NCBI RefSeq assembly: GCF_000379125.1
Contig: NZ_KB900626.1
Location: 837,747-901,746 of the forward strand
DNA length: 64,000 bases
Reading direction: 5' to 3'
Source of the DNA: Methylosinus sp. LW4
Lineage (GTDB): Bacteria; Pseudomonadota; Alphaproteobacteria; Rhizobiales; Beijerinckiaceae
A program made the position numbers and the translations under genes. The notes beneath the pieces were generated by a model. It was not told the DNA's origin. It saw only the letters and a program-made list of their open reading frames with translations, and did not search any database. Shown here one piece after another: positions 43,283 through 52,995 of this stretch; within the stretch, counting starts at the first letter, position 1; every line of letters starts with the position of its first letter.

Positions 43283-44293
43283 ATGACGGCGAGCGGCGCT
43301 GAGCGGCATGTTCCCGTGCTGCTCGAGGAGGCGGTCGCCGCGCTCGCGCCGCAGGCGGGCGGCGTCTACCTGGACGCCACCTTCGGCGCCGGCGGCTACA
43401 CGCGCGCCTTGCTGGCGCGGGAAGGCACGCGCGTGCTGGCGCTCGATCGCGATCCGAGCGCCATAAGGGGCGGCTACGCGCTGGTGGAGGCGGCCGGCGG
43501 CCGGCTGACCCTTGTCGAGGCGCGCTTCTCCGAGCTGGCCCAGGTCGCCGAGCGCGCGGGATTGGCGCCGCTCGATGGAATCGTCGCCGACATAGGCGTC
43601 TCCTCCATGCAGTTCGACGAGGCGGCGCGCGGCTTCTCCATCCGCAATGACGGGCCGCTCGACATGCGCATGGAGGGGCGCGGGCCGAGCGCCGCCGACA
43701 TTGTCGCGGAAGCCGAGGAGGAGGCGCTCGCCGATATTCTGTATCACTATGGCGAGGAGCGCGCCTCGCGCCGCATCGCCCGCGCCATCGTCAAGGCGCG
43801 CGAGGCCGGCCGCATAGAGACGACGCGCGCGCTGGCGCAGATCATCGAGCGCGCCGCGCCCGGAAAGCCGGGCGACATTCATCCGGCGACGAAGAGCTTC
43901 CAAGCGCTGCGCATCGCCGTCAATGACGAGCTGGGCGAGCTGGTGGCCGCGCTCGGCGCCGCCGAGCGGGCGTTGAAGCCGGGCGGCCGGCTGGCCGTAG
44001 TGACGTTTCACTCGCTCGAGGATCGCATCGTCAAGCAGTTCTTAGGCGAGCGCTCGGGCCGCGGCGAGACGCGCTCGCGCCGCCTGCCGGGCGAGCCGAT
44101 TCCGCCGCCGCCGACCTTCACCAGTGAAGGGCGCCAGCCGATGACGCCTTCGGACCGCGAAATCGCCGCAAATCCGCGCGCGCGCTCCGCCAAGCTGCGT
44201 TTCGCGACGCGAACGGACGCGCCGGCGCGCGCGATCGACGAGTCTCTGGCGCGCCTCGCCCGCCTGCCGGAACGCGCGAAAGGAAGACGCTGA
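43283..44293 (+). CDS. rsmH: 16S rRNA (cytosine-1402-N4)-methyltransferase
   Basis: RsmH (MraW) methylates C1402 of 16S rRNA at the ribosomal P site with S-adenosylmethionine. The 336-residue protein begins with [14 protein letters not shown] and has the SAM motif [16 protein letters not shown], the [22 protein letters not shown] segment and the [22 protein letters not shown] motif near the C-terminus. ATG 43283 follows a strong GGAGGAG. It is the first gene of this dcw cluster and shares one base with ftsL (TGATG). Confidence 0.97.
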   Translation: MTASGAERHVPVLLEEAVAALAPQAGGVYLDATFGAGGYTRALLAREGTRVLALDRDPSAIRGGYALVEAAGGRLTLVEARFSELAQVAERAGLAPLDGIVADIGVSSMQFDEAARGFSIRNDGPLDMRMEGRGPSAADIVAEAEEEALADILYHYGEERASRRIARAIVKAREAGRIETTRALAQIIERAAPGKPGDIHPATKSFQALRIAVNDELGELVAALGAAERALKPGGRLAVVTFHSLEDRIVKQFLGERSGRGETRSRRLPGEPIPPPPTFTSEGRQPMTPSDREIAANPRARSAKLRFATRTDAPARAIDESLARLARLPERAKGRR

Positions 44294-44679
44294 TGCTGCG
44301 CATTCTCAATGTCGTCGCCATTCTCGCGCTGATCGGCTCGGGCTTCTACGCCTATTCGATCAAATATCAGACCATGCTGCGCGCCGAGCAGATCAACAAG
44401 ATGAAGCGCGAGGCCAAGAGCGAGCGCGACGCCATCGCCGTGCTGCGCGCCGAATGGGCCTTCATGACGCGTCCCGAGCGCGTGCAGGAGCTCGCCGACA
44501 AATATCTCGATCTGAAGCCGGTCGCCGTCACGCAGATCGCCACGGCGCAATCGCTGCCGGAAAAGCCCGAGCGCATCGACTCGATCGGCCGCAAGCTGGA
44601 CGCGCTCGGCCTCGGCGGCGCCGCGACGACGCCGGCTGCGAGCGAGGCGCCGACGACGCCGAAAGGAAAGCCGCGATGA
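44293..44679 (+). CDS. ftsL: Cell division protein FtsL
   Basis: FtsL is a bitopic inner-membrane divisome protein that joins FtsB and FtsQ and helps activate FtsWI. The 128-residue product has the typical layout: a short N-terminus, one membrane span (about residues 4-22, LNVVAILALIGSGFYAYSI), and a periplasmic coiled-coil (AEQINKMKREAKSERDAIAVL). The low-complexity Ala/Thr/Pro tail is common in Rhizobiales. Position between rsmH and ftsI is diagnostic. It overlaps both neighbours (TGATG and ATGA). Confidence 0.92.
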   Translation: MLRILNVVAILALIGSGFYAYSIKYQTMLRAEQINKMKREAKSERDAIAVLRAEWAFMTRPERVQELADKYLDLKPVAVTQIATAQSLPEKPERIDSIGRKLDALGLGGAATTPAASEAPTTPKGKPR

Positions 44680-46445
44680 CGACAGCCGAAACTTTGACGA
44701 AAGCCGCGCGCAAGAGCCTGCGCGGCCAGCTCGACGGGCTGTTCGCCACCTCGCTCGGCAAGACGGGGACGCGCATGCGCATCGTCGCCGTGGGCTTTTG
44801 CTGCCTCTATGTCGGCATTGGCGCGCGTCTCGTCGCCATCGGCTTCAAGCCCGATCCGACGACGATGCGCCGCGCCTCCGGCGAGCCTATCGCCGCCTCG
44901 CGCCCCGATGTGCTCGATCGCAATGGCGAGATACTCGCGACCGATGTGAAGACCATGTCGGTTTTCGCCGAGCCGCGCCGGCTCATCGACAAGGACGAGG
45001 CGACGGAGCTGCTGACCGCGGTGCTGCCCAATGTCGACTCGCGCGAATTGCGCGAGCGTCTCGCTTCGCGCAAGGGCTTCGTCTGGGTGAAGCGCGAGGT
45101 GACGCCCAAGCAGCGCGACGAAGTGTTTCATCTCGGCCTGCCGGGCGTCGGCCTCGCGCCGGAGAACAAGCGCGTCTATCCCAACGGGCCGGCTGGCGCG
45201 CATGTGCTCGGCTATGTCAATATCGACAATGCCGGCATCGCCGGAATCGAGAAATATATCGACGGGCAAGGCCTAGCCGATCTGCATGACGCCGGCTTCA
45301 GCCTGACGCCGGAGGAGCTGAAGCCCATCTCGCTGTCGATCGACATAAAGGCGACGCACGCCATTCGCGACGAGCTGGAAAAGGGCATTGCGCATTTCAA
45401 GGCCAAGGCCGGCGCCGCGGCGATCATGGACGTCAACACGGGCGAGATCATCGCGCTCGCCTCGCTGCCGGATTATGATCCCAACAAGCCAGGCGACATG
45501 CGCGATCCGACGATCATCAATCGCATGAATGTCGGCGTCTATGAGATGGGCTCCACCTTCAAGGCGCTGACCATCGCAATGGCGCTCGACTCCGGCAAGG
45601 TCAATCTCAACTCGCATCTCGACGCGCGCGGCACGCTCAATTTCGGCCATTTCCGCATTCACGATTATCACGCGACCAATCGCGTGCTGACTCTGCCGGA
45701 AGTGTTCACCCATTCCTCTAACATCGGCACGGCGCGCATGGCGCTCGGCCAGGGCGTCGAGCGGCACAAGGCGTTTTTGCGCAAGATGGGCCAGCTCTCG
45801 CGCATGCGCACCGAGCTGCCGGAGAGCGCCGAGCCGATCGTGCCGAAGAATTGGGGCGAGCTGAACACCATGACCATCGCCTTCGGCCATGGTCTCGCCG
45901 TCGCGCCGCTGCAGGCGATGATGGCGGTCGGCGCGCTGATGAACGGCGGCTATCTGATGACGCCCACTTTCCTCAAGCGCAACGAGGAGGAGGCGAAGAA
46001 GAGCGCCGTGCAGGTGATCAGGCCCGAGACCAGCGAGTCCATGCGCTATCTCATGCGGCTCAACGCCGAGATCGGCTCCGCCAAGAAGGTCAACGTCAAC
46101 GGCTATTTCGTCGGCGGCAAGACCGGCACGGCCGAAAAGGTGATCGGCGGCCATTATTCCAAGACGCGTCTCTTCACCACTTTCATGGCGGTGGCGCCGG
46201 CGGACAAACCGAAGTATCTGTTCCTCACCATAATGGACGAGCCGCAGGGCCTGCCGGAGACCGGAGGCTACGCCACGGCCGCCTATAACTCGGGCCAGGT
46301 GACGGGGCAGATCATCGAGCGCGTCGGCCCGCTGCTGGGCCTGCCGCCGCGCTTCGAATTGCCGACGCAGCCTTTCCCGCTGCTCGCCAAGCTCGGCTAT
46401 GGCATAGCCAATAGTCCCGCCGTTCCGGGCGGGGGAGGGCATTGA
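44676..46445 (+). CDS. ftsI: Peptidoglycan transpeptidase FtsI (PBP3)
   Basis: FtsI crosslinks septal peptidoglycan together with FtsW. The 589-residue class B penicillin-binding protein has one membrane span (about 33-55), a PBP dimer domain, and a transpeptidase domain with the nucleophile Ser293 in GSTFK, the Ser347-Ser348-Asn349 motif and the Lys482-Thr-Gly-Thr motif. All catalytic residues are present. The start overlaps ftsL as ATGA. The Gly-rich C-terminus (PGGGGH) is not a known signal. Confidence 0.97.
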   Translation: MTTAETLTKAARKSLRGQLDGLFATSLGKTGTRMRIVAVGFCCLYVGIGARLVAIGFKPDPTTMRRASGEPIAASRPDVLDRNGEILATDVKTMSVFAEPRRLIDKDEATELLTAVLPNVDSRELRERLASRKGFVWVKREVTPKQRDEVFHLGLPGVGLAPENKRVYPNGPAGAHVLGYVNIDNAGIAGIEKYIDGQGLADLHDAGFSLTPEELKPISLSIDIKATHAIRDELEKGIAHFKAKAGAAAIMDVNTGEIIALASLPDYDPNKPGDMRDPTIINRMNVGVYEMGSTFKALTIAMALDSGKVNLNSHLDARGTLNFGHFRIHDYHATNRVLTLPEVFTHSSNIGTARMALGQGVERHKAFLRKMGQLSRMRTELPESAEPIVPKNWGELNTMTIAFGHGLAVAPLQAMMAVGALMNGGYLMTPTFLKRNEEEAKKSAVQVIRPETSESMRYLMRLNAEIGSAKKVNVNGYFVGGKTGTAEKVIGGHYSKTRLFTTFMAVAPADKPKYLFLTIMDEPQGLPETGGYATAAYNSGQVTGQIIERVGPLLGLPPRFELPTQPFPLLAKLGYGIANSPAVPGGGGH

Positions 46446-47896
46446 TGCGATTTTCCGACCTTCTCGACGAAGCGACGGCGGCGAACCTCGGCGATCTCGA
46501 TATCGCCGGCGTCACCGCGGACAGCCGCGACGTGCGCGAAGGCTATGCTTTCTTCGCCGTGCCGGGCCATGCCGGCGACGGCCTCGCTTATGTCGCCGAT
46601 GCGCGCGCACGTGGCGCGCGGGTCATCGTCGCGCCGCGCACGGCGGAGGTCGGGCTGCCGCTGCTGGTGGTCGCGGATGTGCGCGCTGCGCTCGCTCATG
46701 CGGCGGCGCGTTTTTTCGCGCGTCAGCCGCAGACCATCGCCGCGGTGACAGGCACCAGCGGCAAGAGTTCGGTCGTCGATTTCCTGCGCCAGATCTGGCT
46801 CACGCTCGGCCGCGACGCGGCGTCGCTCGGCACGATCGGAATCGTCGATAAAAACGGCGCGCATTACGGCTCGCTGACGACGCCGGGGCCAGTGGCGCTG
46901 CATCAATCGCTCGATGCGCTGGCCGCGCGCGGCGTCACCCATCTCGCCATGGAGGCGTCCTCGCTGGGCATAGATCAGCGACGCCTCGACGGCGTGCGTC
47001 TGACAGTCGGCGCCTTCACCAATTTCTCGCGCGACCATCTCGATCATCACCGCGATCTCGAGGAGTATTTCGAGGCGAAGATGCGCCTCTTCGACACGCT
47101 GCTCGCGCCCGGCCAGACGGCGGTGATCGACGCCGACAGCTCGGTGGCCGCGCGCGTGATCGATATTTGCGAGAAGCGCGGGCTGACGATCTTCGACGTC
47201 GGCGAGAAGGGCCGCGCCATTGCGCTGCTCGAGGCCGATGCGCAGGCGCTCGGCTCGCGCTTGCGGCTGCGTTGCGGCGACGAGGCTTTCACCGTCGCCC
47301 TGCCGCTCGCCGGCGCGTTTCAAATTTCCAATGCGCTGGTCGCCGCCGGAATGGCGATCGCCTGCGGCGAGGCGCCGGCGCAGGTTTTCGCGGCGCTCGA
47401 GACATTGCGCGGCGCGCCCGGACGGCTGGAGCTCATCGGCGCGCGCGACGGCGCGCCCGTTTTCGTCGATTACGCGCATAAGCCCGACGCGTTGGACAAG
47501 GTGCTGGCGGCGGTGCGTCCTCTGGCGAAAGGACGGCTCGTCGTCGTCTTCGGCGCCGGCGGCGATCGCGACCGAGGCAAGCGGCCGCTGATGGGCGAGA
47601 TCGCGGCGCGCGCGGCGGATGTGGTCGTCGTCACCGACGACAATCCGCGCAGCGAGGAGCCGGCCTCGATCCGCGCCGCCATATTGGAGGCGGCGCGCGG
47701 CGCGAAAGGCGCGGAGATTCACGAGATCGGCGACCGCGCCGCGGCGATCCGCGCGGCGGTCTCCTGGCTGCGCGAGGGCGATGCTCTGGTGGTCGCCGGA
47801 AAGGGCCATGAAACGGGCCAGATCGTCGGCGATCAGGTCCTGCCATTCTCCGACCGGGCGGCGGTCGAGGCGGCCTTGCAGGGTGGACTCGAATGA
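46445..47896 (+). CDS. murE: UDP-MurNAc-tripeptide synthetase (meso-DAP adding)
   Basis: MurE adds the third amino acid to UDP-MurNAc-L-Ala-D-Glu. The 483-residue Mur ligase has the P-loop TGTSGKSSVVDFL, the carbamylated-Lys segment and, near the C-terminus, DDNPRSEEP, whose DNPR motif marks specificity for meso-diaminopimelate, as expected in a Gram-negative bacterium. ATG 46445 shares one base with the ftsI stop (TGATG). It overlaps murF as ATGA. Confidence 0.97.
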   Translation: MRFSDLLDEATAANLGDLDIAGVTADSRDVREGYAFFAVPGHAGDGLAYVADARARGARVIVAPRTAEVGLPLLVVADVRAALAHAAARFFARQPQTIAAVTGTSGKSSVVDFLRQIWLTLGRDAASLGTIGIVDKNGAHYGSLTTPGPVALHQSLDALAARGVTHLAMEASSLGIDQRRLDGVRLTVGAFTNFSRDHLDHHRDLEEYFEAKMRLFDTLLAPGQTAVIDADSSVAARVIDICEKRGLTIFDVGEKGRAIALLEADAQALGSRLRLRCGDEAFTVALPLAGAFQISNALVAAGMAIACGEAPAQVFAALETLRGAPGRLELIGARDGAPVFVDYAHKPDALDKVLAAVRPLAKGRLVVVFGAGGDRDRGKRPLMGEIAARAADVVVVTDDNPRSEEPASIRAAILEAARGAKGAEIHEIGDRAAAIRAAVSWLREGDALVVAGKGHETGQIVGDQVLPFSDRAAVEAALQGGLE

Positions 47897-49311
47897 AACA
47901 GCAAGCGCTATGGACCGGACTGGGGCTGATCGGCGCCTTGCGCGCGCGCATCAGCGGCGGCTTGCCGCGCGACGTCAACGGGGTGTCCATCGACACGCGC
48001 ACGCTGGCGCCGGGCGATCTCTTCTTCGCCATAAAGGGCGAGGCGCGCGACGGTCATGATTTCGTGCGCATGGCTTTCGAGCGCGGCGCCGCGGGCGCGG
48101 TGATCGACGACGCGCACGCCGCCGAGTTTCGCGATCTCTCGCCGCTCTATGTCGTGCGCGACGTGCAGGAATCGCTGGAATATCTCGGCGCCCGCGCGCG
48201 CGAACGCTCGCCCGCCTATATAGCCGCGATCACCGGCTCGGTCGGCAAGACCTCGACCAAGGACATGGCGAAGACGCTGTTCTCGCGCTTCGGCGAGACG
48301 CACGCCTCCGCCGCCTCCTACAACAACCAATGGGGCGTGCCGCTGTCGCTCTCGCGAATGCCGGCGTCGGCGCGCTACGGCCTGTTCGAGATCGGCATGA
48401 ATCACGAGGGCGAGATCGCGTCGCTCGTGCGCTTCGTCGAGCCGCATGTCGCCGTGGTGACGCGCGTCGCGCCCGTGCATCTCGAGCATTTCGACTCGCT
48501 CGAGGCCATAGCGGCGGCGAAGTCCGAAGTTTTTTCCGGCCTCGTCGAAGGCGGCGTCGCCATCATCAATCGCGACGACGAGACTTATGAGACGCTGCTG
48601 GAAGGCGCCGCCGCTTCCAGAGCCGCGCATGTCTTCTCCTTCGGCGAGAGCGAGGCCGCGCAGGCGCGGCTGCTCTCCTATGACGGCGAGAGCCAAGTCG
48701 CCGAGGCGGAGATTTTCGGCCGCCGTCTGCGGTATCGCATCGGCGCGCCGGGCAAGCATTTTGCGGTCAACTCGCTCGCCGTGCTGGTCATGGCCCATGT
48801 CTTCGGCATAGATATCGCCGAGGCGGCGGAGACGCTCGCCGATTTCGCGCCGCCCAAGGGACGCGGCCGTCGCGAGACTTTGGCGACCGGCGGCGGGAGC
48901 TTCACGCTCGTCGATGAGAGCTATAACGCCAATCCCACCTCCATGCGCGCGGCCTTCGATCTCATCGGCGCCGAGAGAAGCGCGCGCCGCCGCATCGCCG
49001 TGCTCGGCGACATGCTGGAGCTCGGGCCGAGCGCAGGCGAATTGCACGCCAGCCTCGCCAAAGACCTCGAGGCGGCCGGCGTCGATCTCCTCTTCACCGC
49101 CGGCCCGTTGATGGCGCGGCTCTTCTACGCCGCGCCCGAGCATATGCGCGGCGCGCATCGCGCCAACGCCGCCGAGCTCGAGGAGGCGGTGCTCTCTGCG
49201 CTGGAGCCCGGCGATGTGGTCATGATCAAGGGCTCGAACGGCTCGCGCATGGCGCGCATCGTCGAGGCGATCAGAACGAAATTCCCGGCCGAAACCGAAG
49301 CGGCCTCGTAA
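47893..49311 (+). CDS. murF: UDP-MurNAc-tripeptide-D-Ala-D-Ala ligase
   Basis: MurF adds D-Ala-D-Ala and completes the cytoplasmic pentapeptide precursor. The 472-residue ligase has GVSIDTRTLAPGDLFFAI in the N-terminal substrate domain, the P-loop AITGSVGKTSTKDM, SYNNQWGVPL, FEIGMNHEGEIA and the DESYNANPTSM segment of the C-terminal domain. It starts within the murE stop (ATGA) and ends 12 bases before mraY. Confidence 0.97.
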   Translation: MKQQALWTGLGLIGALRARISGGLPRDVNGVSIDTRTLAPGDLFFAIKGEARDGHDFVRMAFERGAAGAVIDDAHAAEFRDLSPLYVVRDVQESLEYLGARARERSPAYIAAITGSVGKTSTKDMAKTLFSRFGETHASAASYNNQWGVPLSLSRMPASARYGLFEIGMNHEGEIASLVRFVEPHVAVVTRVAPVHLEHFDSLEAIAAAKSEVFSGLVEGGVAIINRDDETYETLLEGAAASRAAHVFSFGESEAAQARLLSYDGESQVAEAEIFGRRLRYRIGAPGKHFAVNSLAVLVMAHVFGIDIAEAAETLADFAPPKGRGRRETLATGGGSFTLVDESYNANPTSMRAAFDLIGAERSARRRIAVLGDMLELGPSAGELHASLAKDLEAAGVDLLFTAGPLMARLFYAAPEHMRGAHRANAAELEEAVLSALEPGDVVMIKGSNGSRMARIVEAIRTKFPAETEAAS

Positions 49312-49323
49312 AGGAAAAGACGA

Positions 49324-50406
49324 ATGCTGACGCTGCTCGCGGACTACTCGCATCTCTTCGGTCCGCTGAACCTCTTCCGCTACATCACCTTCCGCGCCGC
49401 CGGCGCGGCGGCGACAGCGCTGTTCTTCGTCTTCTTCTTCGGCCCCGCCATCATCGATGCGCTGCGCATCAAGCAGGGCAAGGGCCAGCCCATTCGCGAG
49501 GATGGCCCGGCCTCGCATCTGCTCACCAAAAAAGGCACGCCGACCATGGGCGGGCTGATGATCCTCTCGGGTCTGCTCGTCGCCACGGTGCTCTGGGCGA
49601 ATTTGAAGAACTCCTATGTGTGGATCGTCATTCTCGTCACCGCCTCCTTCGGCGCGATCGGCTTCTACGACGATTATCTGAAGGTGACGAAGCAATCGCA
49701 CAAAGGCTTTTCCGGCAAGGCGCGGCTCGCGCTCGAGTTCGCCGTCGCCGGCCTCGCCTGCTATGCGCTCACCACGGTCGGCGGCGACAATATGACCAAG
49801 CTGGCGCTGCCGCTGCTCAAGGGCTACGCCTTCTCGCTCGGCTGGCTGTTCATTCCCTTCGGCGCCTTCGTCATCGTGGCGGCGGGCAATTGCGTCAATC
49901 TCACCGATGGTCTCGACGGCCTCGCCATCGTGCCGTCGATGATCGCGGCCGGCGCCTTCGCCATCATCGCCTATCTCGTCGGCAATTCGATCTTCTCCGA
50001 TTATCTCGGCGTCAATCACGTCGCCGGCACGGGCGAGCTGACCATCGTCTGCGCGGCGCTGATCGGCTCCGGCCTCGGCTTTCTATGGTTCAACGCGCCG
50101 CCGGCGCAGATCTTCATGGGCGACACAGGCTCGCTCGCGCTCGGCGGATTGCTCGGAACCACATCGGTCGCCATCAAGCAGGAGTTCGTGCTCGTCATCA
50201 TCGGCGGCCTCTTCGTGCTCGAGGGCGCCTCCGTCATCGTGCAGGTGGCGAGCTTCAAGCTCACCGGCAAGCGCGTGTTTCGCATGGCGCCGATCCATCA
50301 TCACTTCGAGCAGATGGGCTGGACCGAGCCGCAGATCGTCATTCGCTTCTGGATCATCTCCTTCGTTCTCGCCCTTCTCGGGCTCTCCTCGCTGAAGCTG
50401 AGGTGA
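49324..50406 (+). CDS. mraY: Phospho-N-acetylmuramoyl-pentapeptide transferase
   Basis: MraY transfers phospho-MurNAc-pentapeptide from UDP to undecaprenyl phosphate to form lipid I on the inner face of the membrane. The 360-residue protein has about ten spans. The Mg-binding DDYLKVTK motif, the [17 protein letters not shown] motif and [14 protein letters not shown] near the end are all present. AAAGGAAAAGACGA precedes ATG 49324. The gene is followed four bases later by murD. Confidence 0.98.
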   Translation: MLTLLADYSHLFGPLNLFRYITFRAAGAAATALFFVFFFGPAIIDALRIKQGKGQPIREDGPASHLLTKKGTPTMGGLMILSGLLVATVLWANLKNSYVWIVILVTASFGAIGFYDDYLKVTKQSHKGFSGKARLALEFAVAGLACYALTTVGGDNMTKLALPLLKGYAFSLGWLFIPFGAFVIVAAGNCVNLTDGLDGLAIVPSMIAAGAFAIIAYLVGNSIFSDYLGVNHVAGTGELTIVCAALIGSGLGFLWFNAPPAQIFMGDTGSLALGGLLGTTSVAIKQEFVLVIIGGLFVLEGASVIVQVASFKLTGKRVFRMAPIHHHFEQMGWTEPQIVIRFWIISFVLALLGLSSLKLR

Positions 50407-50410
50407 GCGC

Positions 50411-51835
50411 ATGACTCCGGCGACGACATTCGCAGGGCGCAAGGTCGCGCTCTTTGGTCTCGGCGGCTCCGGCCTGTCGACGGCGCGCGCATTGATCGCG
50501 GGCGGCGCCAGCGTCGCCGCCTGGGACGATGGCGAGCCCGGCCGCGCCAAGGCGCAGGCGCAGAGCGTGGAGATCGTCGATCTGACGAGCGCGGATTGGC
50601 GCGAGTTCTCCGCGCTCATTCTTTCGCCCGGCGTGCCGCTGACGCATCCAGAGCCGCATTGGACCGTCGCGCGCGCGCGCGAGGCGGGCGTCGAGGTGAT
50701 CGGCGACATCGAGCTCTTCTGCCGCGAGCGGCAGGCGAAGGCGCCGGGCGCGCCTTTCATCGCCATCACCGGCACCAATGGCAAATCGACGACGACGGCG
50801 CTGATCGCGCATCTTCTGCGCAGCGCCGGCAAGGATGTGCAGCTCGGCGGCAATATCGGCACGCCGATCCTCGATCTCGAGCCGCCCTCCGAGGCGCGCA
50901 TTCACGTCATCGAATGCTCGTCCTTTCAGATCGATCTCACGCCTTCGCTCGCGCCCTCCATCGGCATTCTCATCAATCTGACGCCGGATCATATCGACCG
51001 GCACGGAACGATGGAGAATTACGCGGCGGTGAAGGAGCGTCTCGTCGCCGGCGCCGATGTCGCGCTGATCGGCGTCGACGACGCTTTCTCTCACGCGATC
51101 GGCGCGCGGCTGACCGAGCGAGGCCGCGAGGGCCAGCGCATCTATCCCGTCTCCGCCGCGCGCGCGCTCGATTGGGGCTTTTTCATCGAGGACCGCAAGG
51201 CGCTCTATCGCGAGGCCGGCCATGCGCCGGAGGAGACCGAGACGCTCGGCGATCTCGAGGGCGCGCGCGCATTGCGCGGCGCGCATAATGCGCAGAACGC
51301 CGCCTTCGCCGCCGCCGCCGCCTGGCATTGCGGGCTCTCCTGCGCGGAGATCGCGCGCGGGCTGCTCACCTATCCCGGCCTGCCGCATCGCATGGAAGAA
51401 GTGGGGCGTCGCGGACGCGTCGTCTTCGTCAACGACTCGAAAGCCACCAACGCCGACGCCGCGGAGAAGGCGCTGCTCTCCTATGACGATATTTTCTGGA
51501 TCGCCGGCGGCAAGGCCAAGGAGGGCGGCATAGAGCCGCTGCGTCCGCTGTTCTCGCGCATCGCAAAAGCCTATCTCATCGGCGCGGCGGCGCAGGATTT
51601 CGCGCGCACGCTCGAGGGCGTGGTGACTTATGAGCAATGCGGAACGCTCGATGTGGCGATCGCGCGCGCGGCCGAGGAGGCTGCGCTGAGCGAGGCGCGC
51701 GAGCCCGTGGTGCTGCTGTCGCCGGCCTGCGCTTCTTACGATCAATTCGCCAATTTCGAAGCGCGCGGCGACGCTTTTCGCCTGCTCGCGCGCGAGCTGC
51801 ATGCGCATGCGCCCATTGCCGGAGAAACCCCATGA
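50411..51835 (+). CDS. murD: UDP-MurNAc-L-alanine:D-glutamate ligase
   Basis: MurD adds D-glutamate to UDP-MurNAc-L-alanine. The 474-residue ligase has the N-terminal nucleotide-fold FGLGGSGLSTARALI, the P-loop ITGTNGKSTTTALI, and the NLTPDHIDRHGTMENY and NDSKATNADAAEKAL segments. The GAAGCGCGCGGCG-type end and the ATGA overlap with ftsW are normal. No unusual domain is present. Confidence 0.97.
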   Translation: MTPATTFAGRKVALFGLGGSGLSTARALIAGGASVAAWDDGEPGRAKAQAQSVEIVDLTSADWREFSALILSPGVPLTHPEPHWTVARAREAGVEVIGDIELFCRERQAKAPGAPFIAITGTNGKSTTTALIAHLLRSAGKDVQLGGNIGTPILDLEPPSEARIHVIECSSFQIDLTPSLAPSIGILINLTPDHIDRHGTMENYAAVKERLVAGADVALIGVDDAFSHAIGARLTERGREGQRIYPVSAARALDWGFFIEDRKALYREAGHAPEETETLGDLEGARALRGAHNAQNAAFAAAAAWHCGLSCAEIARGLLTYPGLPHRMEEVGRRGRVVFVNDSKATNADAAEKALLSYDDIFWIAGGKAKEGGIEPLRPLFSRIAKAYLIGAAAQDFARTLEGVVTYEQCGTLDVAIARAAEEAALSEAREPVVLLSPACASYDQFANFEARGDAFRLLARELHAHAPIAGETP

Positions 51836-52995
51836 TCTCGCGCGCGGAGCGTTCCACCTTCTCGGATTGGGCCTGGACGATCGACCGCTGGCTCCTCGCC
51901 GGCGTCGCGCTGCTCATCGTCTGCGGCCTCGTCTTCGCCATGGCCGGCAGCCCGCCCGTCGCCGAGCGGCTGCATCTCTCCACCTTCTATTTCGTGCATC
52001 GGCAGGTGCTGTATCTCGGTCCGGCGATCCTCGTGATGATCGGCGTCTCCTTTCTCACGCCGCGTCATGTGCGCCGCGCGGCGATCGTGCTGTGGATCGT
52101 CTCGCTCGCGCTCGTCGTCGGCACGCTGTTCTTCGGGCAGGAGGTGAAGGGCGCCAAGCGCTGGATCTTCGGCATTCAGCCCTCCGAATTCTTGAAGCCG
52201 GCCTTCGTCATCATGGCCGCATGGGCGTTTTCGGAAGGCGCCAAGCGCAAGGACGTTCCCGGCAATCTTCTCGCCATCGCGCTGCTGCCCGTTACGGTCG
52301 CGCCGCTGGTGATGCAGCCGGACATCGGCCAGACCATGCTGATCTCGCTCGTCTGGGCGGGGCTCTTGTTCATGGCCGGCATTCACTGGTTCTGGATTTT
52401 CGGCGTCGGCGGCGCGGGCGCCGTGGGCGCGGTCGCGGCCTATAAATTCCTGCCGCATGTCCATGCGCGCGTGACGCGCTTTCTCGATCCGCAAGCTGCG
52501 GGGCAGGGCGTCGCCGACACATTCCAGGCCGATACGGCGCTCTACAGCTTCATCAGCGGCTCCTGGTTCGGCAAAGGGCCGGGCGAAGGCACGCTGAAGC
52601 GCATCTTGCCGGATGCGCATACGGATACGATCTTCGCCGTCATCGGCGAGGAGTTCGGCCTCTTCGTCTGCATGGGCGTCGCCGCGATCTATGGCTTCAT
52701 CGTGCTGCGCGGGCTCTATTCGGCCTCGCGCAACGACGATCCTTTCTGCGGCTTCGCCACCGCCGGCCTCGTCATGCTGTTCGGCCTGCAGGCCTGCATC
52801 AACATGGCGGTCAATCTGCAGCTGATGCCGTCGAAGGGCATGACGCTTCCCTTCATCTCCTATGGCGGCTCATCGCTCATCTCGCTGGCGCTGGGCTTCG
52901 GCTTTCTGCTCGCCGTCACGCGTCGGCGCCCGCACATAGAGCCGGTCGTCGAGACCGCGCATGTCGGCCCCGCGCCGATGGGAGCGGCGGCATGA
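51832..52995 (+). CDS. ftsW: SEDS glycosyltransferase FtsW
   Basis: FtsW polymerises lipid II into glycan strands at the septum together with FtsI. The 387-residue protein has about ten membrane spans and the SEDS motifs KGAKRWIFGIQPSEFLKP, LVMQPDIGQTMLIS, the long extracellular loop with SGSWFGKGPGEGTLK and PDAHTDTIFAVIGEEFGL, and LPFISYGGSSLIS near the end. The Asp in the PDAHTD segment matches the catalytic Asp of SEDS enzymes. The start overlaps the murD stop and the end overlaps murG, both as ATGA. Confidence 0.97.
   Translation: MISRAERSTFSDWAWTIDRWLLAGVALLIVCGLVFAMAGSPPVAERLHLSTFYFVHRQVLYLGPAILVMIGVSFLTPRHVRRAAIVLWIVSLALVVGTLFFGQEVKGAKRWIFGIQPSEFLKPAFVIMAAWAFSEGAKRKDVPGNLLAIALLPVTVAPLVMQPDIGQTMLISLVWAGLLFMAGIHWFWIFGVGGAGAVGAVAAYKFLPHVHARVTRFLDPQAAGQGVADTFQADTALYSFISGSWFGKGPGEGTLKRILPDAHTDTIFAVIGEEFGLFVCMGVAAIYGFIVLRGLYSASRNDDPFCGFATAGLVMLFGLQACINMAVNLQLMPSKGMTLPFISYGGSSLISLALGFGFLLAVTRRRPHIEPVVETAHVGPAPMGAAA

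Noticed and set aside
43034..44011. A minus-strand frame overlapping rsmH that might be an extra dcw gene
   Set aside because: RsmH motifs and a strong ribosome site are on the plus strand; the antisense frame has no domain.
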